10,044 bases of DNA from an uncultured Collinsella sp. Its GTDB lineage: Bacteria; Actinomycetota; Coriobacteriia; Coriobacteriales; Coriobacteriaceae. The stretch spans positions 1 through 10,044 of the forward strand of contig URWQ01000035.1 in assembly GCA_900551635.1 (NCBI GenBank), in the 5' to 3' direction. The notes beneath the pieces are model-generated. The model ran no database searches. It was not told where the DNA came from and worked only from the letters and a program-made list of their open reading frames with translations. This document shows positions 1 to 6,354 of the stretch, piece after piece. The translations under genes were made by a program, and so were the position numbers. Numbering within the stretch: position 1 is the first letter of the stretch; every line of letters starts with the position of its first letter.

Positions 1-300
1 CAGATAATCGACGGCATCCACGTCGAATGCCTCGACCGCATGGTCACTATACGCAGTCACAAACACGATCGCCGGCGGATTTTTGAGCTTATGCAGCGCC
101 TCGGCAAGTTGCAGGCCCGAGGCACCGGGCATCGAGATATCGAGAAACACGACATCCACGCGACTTTCCATAAGCATCTCGATGGCGGAGCGGACGCTCG
201 ACGCCTCCGTGATCGTGCCGATCTTGCCCGTTTGCTCGAGCAGGAAGCGAAGCTCCGAGCGAGCCGGCGCCTCATCATCCACAATCATCGCACGCAGCAT
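1..300 (-). CDS. LytTR-type response regulator, N-terminal receiver domain (partial at window edge)
   Basis: The first 100 residues of a response regulator are visible; the gene runs out of the window at base 1. The receiver domain shows the acidic pair D8/D9, the phospho-acceptor D54 in VVFLDIS followed by MPG, and the conserved T82 in FVTAY. The visible end reads DAVDYL, just before the expected conserved Lys-Pro. It is close along its length to the receiver of the complete regulator at 5582-6316, which ends in a LytTR DNA-binding domain, so the missing part is probably LytTR (inference). The ATG at 300 has a weak AAAGG ribosome binding site (315-311), 10 bases away; the next ATG, at 288, has none. 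It lies 72 bases after the stop of the sensor kinase 373-1716, its likely partner, and the gap holds a hairpin. Confidence 0.92.
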   Translation of the reverse strand, partial: MLRAMIVDDEAPARSELRFLLEQTGKIGTITEASSVRSAIEMLMESRVDVVFLDISMPGASGLQLAEALHKLKNPPAIVFVTAYSDHAVEAFDVDAVDYL

Positions 301-325
301 AGGGATAAAACCTTTCGTCAACTAA

Positions 326-363
326 CTACGCCGGGCATCCGTCGCATGACGTTGAGCCCGTAG
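326..363 (-). other. Hairpin in the kinase-regulator gap
   Basis: The 72-base gap between the kinase stop and the regulator start contains a nested inverted repeat. CTACG (326-330) pairs with CGTAG (359-363), GGC (334-336) with GCC (356-358) leaving a 3-base bulge, and inside this CGTC (340-343) pairs with GACG (348-351) around GCAT. No T-tract follows on the minus strand, so it does not look like an intrinsic terminator. It could act in mRNA processing or in setting the kinase to regulator ratio, which is inference. Confidence 0.4.
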
Positions 364-372
364 CCTTTTATT

Positions 373-1716
373 TTACTCTTGAATGTCGAAGATGCTCTCT
401 GACAAATCAAGATGAAGGAGCACTTTGGTGCCCTTGCCCGGCGCCGATTCGACACGCGTATAGGAGTGCGGCCCATAAAAGCGATGGATGCGCTCCGAAA
501 TATTGTGCATGGCCACACCGGCGCCGCCACCCTGGGGAGAGCTGGCGTCGGGACGGGCAGAACGCTCGTCAAACAGTCTGGCGGCGGTACCCTCATCCAT
601 GCCCACGCCATTATCGGCCACGGCAATCAAGATTGCATCCTCGCCGTCTTGGTGAACGGTCACGTCGATCCTCAGGGCGTCGTCATCGCCCATACCATGA
701 CGTACGGCGTTCTCGACAATCGGCTGGATCACGAACGCCGGCACCAGCGTATCTTCCACGTCCTCGGACACATCGAACGTCGCAAGCACGCGGTCCTCGC
801 CAAAGCGGGCCTTCTCAAAGGTAAGGTAGCGCCTGGTCTGTGCGACCTCGCGCGAGACCGGAATAAGCGATCCCGAGTTGTCGAGCGTGGCACGATAGAA
901 CGATGAGAACTCACGAAGCAGTTCGCGGGCCCGCAGCGGGTCGGTGCGCGTAAACGATGCAATGGTGTTCAGCGTGTTGAACAGGAAGTGCGGGTTAATC
1001 TGCGCCTGCAGCGCACGCACCTCGGCGCGCGCCGTGAGTTCCTTTTGCACCTCGAGCTCGTGGATGGCGAGCTGCGTGGACAAGATCTCGGCAAAGCCCG
1101 AGGCAAGCGCGTACTGGGTACGGTCGACGGCGCGCGGGGTCTTGTAGTAGAACTTGAGCGTGCCGACGGTACGATCGCCCACCTTGATGGGGGCGATAAT
1201 GCCGGCGGGAACTTGGTTGTGCGAGCCGTCCGAGCCCACGACATCCACCATACGGTTGAACGACTGCACGATGCCATGTTCGATAACGTAGCGTGTGGCA
1301 AGCGTGTGGATGGGAGAATCTGGCAGTAGTTTTTCCTCAAACTCTCCCGCGCAGGCAAGCACGTTGCCCTCGTCGGTGATGGCCACCGTCATGGCGCGCG
1401 TCTCGGGCAAAATGCGCCGGCACACCAAACGCGCCGACTCCTGCGTCAGACCGCCCTTAATGTCCTCGAGCATGGCCGAGGCCACCGAGAGCGTCTCCTC
1501 GGTGTACTGGGAGCGCACCGAATCGGGATTGAGCGTCAAAAAGATAAAGATGCACAGAAAGATGCACAGCAGCGCGCAGGCAATCACCGTGGCGATCGGC
1601 TCGATACCGGTCACCAAGGCAAAAATAAAGTACACCAGCACGCAAATGGCGCAGGCAACGGCAATGATACGAAAGATTGATATTGAACTATCGCGCTGGG
1701 CGCGGCGGTCGATCAT
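373..1716 (-). CDS. LytS-like sensor histidine kinase (2TM-GAF-His_kinase-HATPase)
   Basis: Membrane sensor kinase of the LytS/YehU class, 447 residues, expected to phosphorylate the adjacent LytTR-type regulator. Two hydrophobic helices lie at about residues 14-35 and 40-61. A GAF-like region follows (about 75-215, including GIIAPIKVGDRTVGTLKFYY). The His_kinase domain has the acceptor H243 in QINPHFLFNTLNTI, and the HATPase domain has an N box (QPIVENAVRHG, N336), a G1 box (DNGVGM, 368-373) and a Gly-rich lid (GGGAGVAMHN, 397-405). The classical 5TM sensing domain of LytS is absent. ATG 1716 overlaps the glycosyltransferase stop by four bases (ATGA) and has a strong GGAGGGGG site at 1728-1721 inside that gene, so translation is probably coupled. 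It is a paralogue of the kinase at 6355-7746. The ligand is unknown. Confidence 0.93.
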   Translation of the reverse strand: MIDRRAQRDSSISIFRIIAVACAICVLVYFIFALVTGIEPIATVIACALLCIFLCIFIFLTLNPDSVRSQYTEETLSVASAMLEDIKGGLTQESARLVCRRILPETRAMTVAITDEGNVLACAGEFEEKLLPDSPIHTLATRYVIEHGIVQSFNRMVDVVGSDGSHNQVPAGIIAPIKVGDRTVGTLKFYYKTPRAVDRTQYALASGFAEILSTQLAIHELEVQKELTARAEVRALQAQINPHFLFNTLNTIASFTRTDPLRARELLREFSSFYRATLDNSGSLIPVSREVAQTRRYLTFEKARFGEDRVLATFDVSEDVEDTLVPAFVIQPIVENAVRHGMGDDDALRIDVTVHQDGEDAILIAVADNGVGMDEGTAARLFDERSARPDASSPQGGGAGVAMHNISERIHRFYGPHSYTRVESAPGKGTKVLLHLDLSESIFDIQE

Positions 1717-2900
1717 TCGGCCCCCTCCAGGATACTGATCAGTTGTGCGTCACGCCAAAGCCCGTCCATGATCTTGGGCCAAAAGCTCTGGAAACGCAGG
1801 TAGCTTGCAGCGTTTTGGCGCGCATAGGCCTTTGCCTCGCCGATACCATGGCGCCAAATGCGCAGGTAGCCCTCATGCTCGCGGGTAAACACGCTGCGGA
1901 CCATAGCGGTCTTGCGCACGCGGTCGTCGAGCTCGCGCGAAATCCACGGGCCCGGGTAGGGCATGAGTGATGCCGCCGTAACGGGAATGAGCTCCTTTTG
2001 ATGCGCGGCGAATGTCAACTTGGCCCGCTCGTAGTACCAGCGGTACACGTCCTGCATAAAGCGCGGCGAACGTTTCTCGGACTCGGGCGGCAGATGACGT
2101 ACGGTCCACTCGTTGTCGAACCACACGTCGTAGCCAAACATGCGCATGTTAAAGAGATAGTCCAGGTCCTCGCCGCGGGTAATAAACGGGTCGAATGCCA
2201 CACGGGTAAACGCGCGGGCATGCAGGGCCATAAGGCCGCCGCACACGTAATTGGAGCGTGAGATACGGGTACCCGAGAGCGCCTTTTTCATCCAACGGTT
2301 GAACTCGATGCGCTTGGTCCACCACCGATGGCAAATGCCCACTTTGTCGGTGGGGGCAAGCGGCGATCCATCGCGGTCGTAGAAATAACCGCTCTTGACC
2401 AGAATCGGCAGGCCCTGGCGCGTCTGCTGCCCCAGCGCATACGTCGCACGCTTCATAAAGTCGGCATCGATGACGGTCTCATCGTCGTCGACGAAGATGA
2501 CGGCATCGTGACCCAGCACGGCGGCACAAGCCAGCCCCATGTTGCGGATGGCACCATAGCCACGAAGGCTCACACACTCGCCTGAGCCCTTGGGTGCAAT
2601 CTGCGCCACGCGGTCCGCGATGCGCGACGCCTCGATATTGGTAACGACGGTCACGTTGAGCGTAGGGCGCGCGTCAACGATCTCGCGCACGCGCTCTGAT
2701 ACGTCGGCCGTAACGGACGCCGGACAAACCACCAGCAAGATAATGCGCGGGATGTCGCGCGCCTGCTCCAGCGAACCCAGGCAGCGGTCGAGCTCGGGGT
2801 TGGCGACGTTGAGCTTTGTCGAATGGTCATAGGTTCCGGGGGCATTTGCACAGGCATCATCGCCCGCCCAATACGTTGGAATCACCACCGTGGCATTCAT
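1713..2900 (-). CDS. GT-A fold (family 2-like) glycosyltransferase
   Basis: Probable cytoplasmic, inverting sugar transferase of 395 residues using a nucleotide-sugar donor; donor and acceptor cannot be read from sequence. The N-terminus VVIPTYW is the usual first strand of GT-A enzymes. The metal and nucleotide-binding motif is VIFVDDDE (DDD at 138-140), RGED (242-245) fits the acceptor-side ED catalytic-base motif, and H269 in VRHLP fits a metal ligand. No signal peptide or membrane helix is evident; the C-terminal 110 residues are Arg/Trp/Tyr-rich and may be helical. Start: ATG 2900 has AGGAGGG six bases upstream. It is the first gene of a tight operon with the sensor kinase (4-base stop/start overlap) and the LytTR-type regulator, which suggests co-regulation, perhaps in envelope polysaccharide or glycolipid synthesis (inference). 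Confidence 0.87.
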   Translation of the reverse strand: MNATVVIPTYWAGDDACANAPGTYDHSTKLNVANPELDRCLGSLEQARDIPRIILLVVCPASVTADVSERVREIVDARPTLNVTVVTNIEASRIADRVAQIAPKGSGECVSLRGYGAIRNMGLACAAVLGHDAVIFVDDDETVIDADFMKRATYALGQQTRQGLPILVKSGYFYDRDGSPLAPTDKVGICHRWWTKRIEFNRWMKKALSGTRISRSNYVCGGLMALHARAFTRVAFDPFITRGEDLDYLFNMRMFGYDVWFDNEWTVRHLPPESEKRSPRFMQDVYRWYYERAKLTFAAHQKELIPVTAASLMPYPGPWISRELDDRVRKTAMVRSVFTREHEGYLRIWRHGIGEAKAYARQNAASYLRFQSFWPKIMDGLWRDAQLISILEGAE

Positions 2901-2920
2901 GCCTTGCCCTCCTTACAACA

Positions 2921-2955
2921 CAAAAACGGGGCGCCGCCAAACACAGGCGGCCCCG
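2921..2955 (-). terminator. Intrinsic terminator after the MFS gene, just before the glycosyltransferase
   Basis: On the minus strand the stem CGGGGCCGCC / GGCGGCGCCCCG closes a 7-base loop (TGTGTTT) with one bulge, then runs into TTTTTG (2926-2921). This is a good Rho-independent terminator. It lies about 115 bases after the MFS stop at 3070 but only about 20 bases before the glycosyltransferase start codon. It either ends the MFS transcript or, if the promoter at 2972-3001 is real, sits in the glycosyltransferase leader. Confidence 0.72.
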
Positions 2956-2971
2956 CGAACTAGCTGATTCC

Positions 2972-3001
2972 ATCATACCCACTTGGGCTCGGCATTGTTG
3001 G
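2972..3001 (-). promoter_or_regulatory. Possible promoter of the glycosyltransferase-kinase-regulator operon
   Basis: On the minus strand a TATGAT -10 box (2977-2972) is preceded by a weak CCAACA -35 box (3001-2996) with an 18-base spacer. Transcription would start near 2964, upstream of the terminator-like hairpin, so the hairpin would lie at the 5' end of the operon mRNA. The call rests on hexamer likeness only; the -10 is good and the -35 poor. Confidence 0.3.
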
Positions 3002-3069
3002 ATAGACGGAAATGTTTTATGTCCGGAACCCTAAAAGAGCACCGCGGGCAAGCACTATCCGGGCCGCGT

Positions 3070-4320
3070 TTACTGTGCCGCCTGAGCCATGCGGGACAGA
3101 CGGACCAGCAGCACAAAGCCAACAACCAGCAGAACGCCAATAGAAAGGACGCCTAGCGACGGGTTGCCGGTCAGCGAGGTGACAACCGACACCAGGAAGG
3201 TGCCCATAACGCTTGCGTAACGGCCAAAGATATCGAAGAAGCCGTAGTACTCGTTGGACTTTTCCTTAGGGATAATACGACCGAAGTAGCTGCGGCTCAG
3301 CGCCTGCACGCCGCCTTGGAACAGGCCGACCAAAATAGCGAGCACCCAAAACTCAAAGGCAGTCTTTAAGAAAAACGCGGCAAAGAGCACGATGCCCATG
3401 TAGGCGGCGACGGCCACCAAGATCATATTGAGCGTGCCCACGCGTCCGGCGAGCTTGCCGTAGATGATGGCGGACGGGAAGGCCACAAACTGCGTAACGA
3501 GCAGAGCCAGCACCAGTTGGGTCGAGTCGATGCCCAGAGCCGACCCGTAGCTGGTTGCCATGGAAATGACCGTGTGCACACCGTCGATGTAGAAGAAGAA
3601 CGCGATCATGTAGACCAGCACGGTCTTGTTGTGGGCGATCTCGCGCATGGTGTGTCCGACCTCGGAGAACACGCCGCCCACGATGTGGCCGATGGTGTCC
3701 TCGGGACCGCGCTCGCGACCGTACTTTTGCTTATAGGTGCGAATGAGCGGCAGGGTAAAGATGAGCCACCAGGCACCAGTGATGACAAACGACAGACGCG
3801 TTGCCAGCATGGTGGGGACGCCAAGAGCGGGGCCACCCATGATAAGCGCCAGGCAGATGATGAACGGCACGGTGGAACCGATGTAGCCCCAGGCATAGCC
3901 CGAGCTGGACACGGCGTCCATGCGCTCGTCGGTGGTAATGTCGGGCAGCATGGCGTCGTAGAACGTCATAGAAGAGTTAAGGCCGATGGTGCACAGCACG
4001 TACACGGTCAAAAATGCCATGGCGGACATTGGGATAGCCTGCGCCAGGCAAAGAACCAGGCCCGTGAGGAAGAAGCCCAAGAAGAACTTGATCTTGTTGC
4101 CGGCGTAATCGGCAAGCGCGCCCAGAATGGGCATGAGCATGGCAATGACCAGCGAGGCAATCGTCTGTGCGTTGCCCCAAGCGACCACCAGGTCTGCCGA
4201 GGAAGCACCGGTATTGATGGCGTTAAAGTAGATGGGCACCACCGAGGTATTGAGCAGCACGAGGGCCGAGTTTCCCACATCGTACATGACCCAGTTACGC
4301 TCGAGCTTGGTGTATTTCAT
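3070..4320 (-). CDS. UMF1/Atg22-type MFS transporter
   Basis: Polytopic membrane transporter of 416 residues with about twelve hydrophobic helices, the normal size for the major facilitator superfamily. It resembles the UMF1/Atg22-like branch: an N-terminal ERNWVMYDVGNSALVLL, the loop 2-3 signature GALADYAGNK (67-76), FYDAMLPDI (120-128) and a conserved SRSYFGRIIPKEKSNEYYGF block (342-361) before the last helices. Fungal Atg22 exports amino acids from the vacuole; bacterial homologues mostly have no known substrate, so none is assigned. ATG 4320 has AAGGG (4334-4330) nine bases upstream. The gene seems to be its own unit: the inverted repeat 4464-4530 separates it from the phospholipase-like gene, and the terminator at 2955-2921 follows it. 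Confidence 0.9.
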   Translation of the reverse strand: MKYTKLERNWVMYDVGNSALVLLNTSVVPIYFNAINTGASSADLVVAWGNAQTIASLVIAMLMPILGALADYAGNKIKFFLGFFLTGLVLCLAQAIPMSAMAFLTVYVLCTIGLNSSMTFYDAMLPDITTDERMDAVSSSGYAWGYIGSTVPFIICLALIMGGPALGVPTMLATRLSFVITGAWWLIFTLPLIRTYKQKYGRERGPEDTIGHIVGGVFSEVGHTMREIAHNKTVLVYMIAFFFYIDGVHTVISMATSYGSALGIDSTQLVLALLVTQFVAFPSAIIYGKLAGRVGTLNMILVAVAAYMGIVLFAAFFLKTAFEFWVLAILVGLFQGGVQALSRSYFGRIIPKEKSNEYYGFFDIFGRYASVMGTFLVSVVTSLTGNPSLGVLSIGVLLVVGFVLLVRLSRMAQAAQ

Positions 4321-4463
4321 GGACAGGGACCCTTCGTATTCGCCCGATATGCAGTTAGTTCATCGTACCCCAATTGCACAGAGGCACCGGTAAGGATTCG
4401 GCAAAGGGGCCGAGAGCGGCACCCGCGGCCTTTGCCCGGAACAAACTCCTCGCGCTCCAACGC

Positions 4464-4530
4464 AGTTGCGGTGGAATAGTTCCTATTCAAGGACTCCAGG
4501 AGTCCAAGCAAGAACTATTCCACCGCAACT
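4464..4530. repeat. Compound inverted repeat with 19-bp perfect arms
   Basis: AGTTGCGGTGGAATAGTTC (4464-4482) is exactly mirrored by its reverse complement at 4512-4530. The 29-base interior holds a second palindrome, GGACTCC-A-GGAGTCC (4491-4505), and part of the left arm can pair instead with CTATTC (4483-4488). The whole can fold as a long two-part hairpin or cruciform. Neither strand has a T-tract next to it, so it is not a classical intrinsic terminator. It begins 14 bases after the stop of the phospholipase-like gene and lies about 144 bases before the MFS start. It may be a dispersed palindromic element (REP- or MITE-like), a mRNA 3'-end stabiliser or a protein-binding site. No second copy is visible in this window. 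Confidence 0.85.
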
Positions 4531-4544
4531 TATGAGTCAGCTTG

Positions 4545-5489
4545 TTATTCCTCGCGGTCGAACTCCTCGTCGGCGCCGAGCACGCGGCCGCTGTAGTTGA
4601 CGTGACCGGTCACGGCCTCCATGTCGCCCGTTTCGATGAATCGGGCGACCGTGCACCCGTAATCGACCAGCGCGCGGTCAAAGACCTCGGGGAAGCTCTC
4701 GTTCGAGACCCCATCGGTAAAGGGATTCTTCCACGTCAGATGGCCCAGATTGCCGGTGCGCTCGGGCGGCTCGGTCGTCACACGGTGAGCAAGGCCATCG
4801 AGCAGGGAGTAGTCGTGTACCAAGCCCTCGACCAGGGCAATTGCACGCGTCTTGGCCGAGCCCGCCGGTTCAATGGTGCGATAGAGCAGCTGCATGTCGG
4901 CAACGGCGGCTCCGTACTCCCCCGCCGGGATATCGATACCGTACACACGCCCGGCGACATAGCTCATCAGCACGCCGGCCACGCGATTGATGCGGTCGGT
5001 GGTGACGATCTCGCCCGCCGGCGGATAGTCCTCGGCCGTGGCCCCGTCGCGCTTGAGCTGCAGCATCAACACGTCCAGGTCACTTTCGAGCACCGCATGG
5101 ACCTGGCTGCCCGAATCCCCCAGCTCGGGATCGGATTCGACAATGCCAAACTGCTGCTCGTAGACAAAGGGGTGAGCATTACGGTCGAGCACGTAGTGCG
5201 ACAGCAGGCCCAGCGCAAAGGCGCGGCCCAAGTTGGCATCGCGCGGGAGCAGATGGGACACGCCGTCGCGCAGGCACGAGAACTGGCGCGACATACGCGA
5301 GCGGTGCATGACCTGCGCCAGCAGCGTGCAGTCGGAAACGCGCGGCGTCAGGATGTGGAAGAAAAACGGGTCGGGACCCTGGTTGCCCAGGATAAAGGCG
5401 ATGCGTTCCTCGTCGGACGTAATGACGCCCTGCGGAAGACGGTCGATGCTTTCCTCGCCAAACAGATGATGCGTAATAAGCGCGGGCAT
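4545..5489 (-). CDS. Zinc-dependent phospholipase C family protein
   Basis: Protein of 314 residues matching the Zn_dep_PLPC family. The N-terminus MPALITHHLFG supplies candidate ligand histidines H7/H8. GNQGPDPFF (35-43) carries D40, HYVLD (98-102) gives the HxxxD pair, H106 follows in NAHPF, and HAVLE (131-135) gives an HxxxE pair. These spacings echo the metal ligands of Bacillus cereus phospholipase C. There is no signal peptide, unlike the secreted enzymes, so the substrate (phospholipid or otherwise) is uncertain. I chose ATG 5489 because AAAGGA (5500-5495) lies five bases upstream and the family motif starts there; an in-frame ATG at 5519 would add ten unmatched residues. It follows the LytTR regulator after 92 bases and may be co-transcribed or have its own promoter there. 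Confidence 0.82.
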   Translation of the reverse strand: MPALITHHLFGEESIDRLPQGVITSDEERIAFILGNQGPDPFFFHILTPRVSDCTLLAQVMHRSRMSRQFSCLRDGVSHLLPRDANLGRAFALGLLSHYVLDRNAHPFVYEQQFGIVESDPELGDSGSQVHAVLESDLDVLMLQLKRDGATAEDYPPAGEIVTTDRINRVAGVLMSYVAGRVYGIDIPAGEYGAAVADMQLLYRTIEPAGSAKTRAIALVEGLVHDYSLLDGLAHRVTTEPPERTGNLGHLTWKNPFTDGVSNESFPEVFDRALVDYGCTVARFIETGDMEAVTGHVNYSGRVLGADEEFDREE

Positions 5490-5521
5490 AATGATCCTTT
5501 CGATTCCATTCGATGTCACCC

Positions 5522-5559
5522 ATTATGCCCACCGCACGGTCATGCCAAACCTGCGGTGG
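5522..5559 (-). promoter_or_regulatory. Inverted repeat and possible promoter of the phospholipase-like gene
   Basis: CCACCGCA (5529-5536) and TGCGGTGG (5552-5559) form a perfect 8-bp inverted repeat, extendable by GGT/ACC with a one-base bulge. Reading the minus strand, TTGGCA (5548-5543) sits between the arms and CATAAT (5527-5522) lies 15 bases further on. These match -35 and -10 hexamers at five of six positions each, though the spacer is short. The repeat could be an operator around the -35 box or simply a transcript hairpin; no T-tract follows. Confidence 0.35.
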
Positions 5560-5581
5560 TAAACGGTTGCGCACAGACCGC

Positions 5582-6316
5582 CTACGCAAGCCCCAGGTGC
5601 GCCTTAACCTCGGCAGCACGACGACGGGACACGGGCACCGTCGAGGTTACGCGATCGAGCCTGAGCTCCATAAGACCCGTGGAACCGATCTCGACATTGT
5701 GCACGTCTTCCAAATTGACCAGATAGCTGCGGTGGACACGGATAAAGCCCTCGGAGGCCAAGCGCCGCTCGAGCGAGGAAATCGACTCGTTGATCAGGTA
5801 TGTTCCCTCGGCGCAGACGGCGTTGCAAAAATCGGCGCGCGCCTCAAAGTAGCAGACATCCGCCACGGGAATGAACACCTTTTTACCCCCACGATCTACC
5901 GTCAGGCGCAAAGGCTGGCGCGGAGCATGGACGACACGGCGAGCGCCCAGGGCAGTCTCGATCTTGTCGAGTGCCTTTGACAGGCGGGCATCCTCGACCG
6001 GCTTGACGATGTAATCGACGGCATCGAGGTTATAGGCATCGGCCGCATACTCGGCAAATGCCGTCACAAACACCACGACCGGCGGTGTCTTTAGGTTCTG
6101 CAGCGTCTCGGCAAGTTCAATTCCCGAGCGACCGGGCATGGTAATGTCTAAAAACAGCACGTCGGGCTTGTTCGACAGAATCGACTCCACGGCTTCGGTG
6201 ACATTGCCCGCCTCGGCAATCTGGCCCACACGCGCATCCTTTTCCAACAGATAGCGTAGCTCAGCCCTAATTGGAGGTTCGTCATCAACCACCAAGATGT
6301 TCCAGCCTTCGGACAT
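5582..6316 (-). CDS. LytTR-family response regulator
   Basis: Complete 244-residue transcription regulator. The receiver domain (about 5-120) has D11/D12, phospho-acceptor D57 in VLFLDIT followed by MPG, T85 and K105 in the VKP motif. The LytTR DNA-binding domain (about 136-242) contains the characteristic VCYFEARADF and FIRVHRSYLVN (191-201) segments. LytTR proteins bind paired direct-repeat sites in promoters; no such site is assigned here. ATG 6316 has GAGGGG (6330-6325) eight bases upstream. It lies 38 bases after the stop of the kinase at 6355-7746, its likely partner, and is a paralogue of the partial regulator at 1-300. All key residues are intact. Confidence 0.95.
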   Translation of the reverse strand: MSEGWNILVVDDEPPIRAELRYLLEKDARVGQIAEAGNVTEAVESILSNKPDVLFLDITMPGRSGIELAETLQNLKTPPVVVFVTAFAEYAADAYNLDAVDYIVKPVEDARLSKALDKIETALGARRVVHAPRQPLRLTVDRGGKKVFIPVADVCYFEARADFCNAVCAEGTYLINESISSLERRLASEGFIRVHRSYLVNLEDVHNVEIGSTGLMELRLDRVTSTVPVSRRRAAEVKAHLGLA

Positions 6317-6354
6317 ATGCGCTTCCCCTCTTTTTCTCTCAATCCAACCGCGTG

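Noticed and set aside
3010..3069. Second possible terminator after the MFS gene (CGCGG/CCGCG with a later CTTTT)
   Set aside because: Only five paired bases with a long irregular loop, and the T-run is not directly adjacent; the hairpin at 2921-2955 is much better.
3517..4479. 320-codon plus-strand open frame opposite the MFS transporter
   Set aside because: His/Gly/Asp-rich translation typical of the reverse of a membrane protein gene; the minus strand encodes a clear transporter.
4317..4511. 64-codon minus-strand frame ending with an ATGA overlap at the MFS start
   Set aside because: The overlap is suggestive of a leader peptide, but it would start with TTG inside the 4464-4530 palindrome without a ribosome binding site, and the sequence has no recognisable features.
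5490..5519. Upstream ATG at 5519 for the phospholipase-like gene
   Set aside because: The ATG at 5489 has AAAGGA at proper spacing and begins exactly at the conserved family N-terminus.
4542..5726. 394-codon plus-strand open frame opposite the phospholipase-like gene
   Set aside because: The minus strand carries clear metal-binding motifs over the same bases; the plus frame is Arg/His/Gln-rich without recognisable domains and also runs into the LytTR gene.
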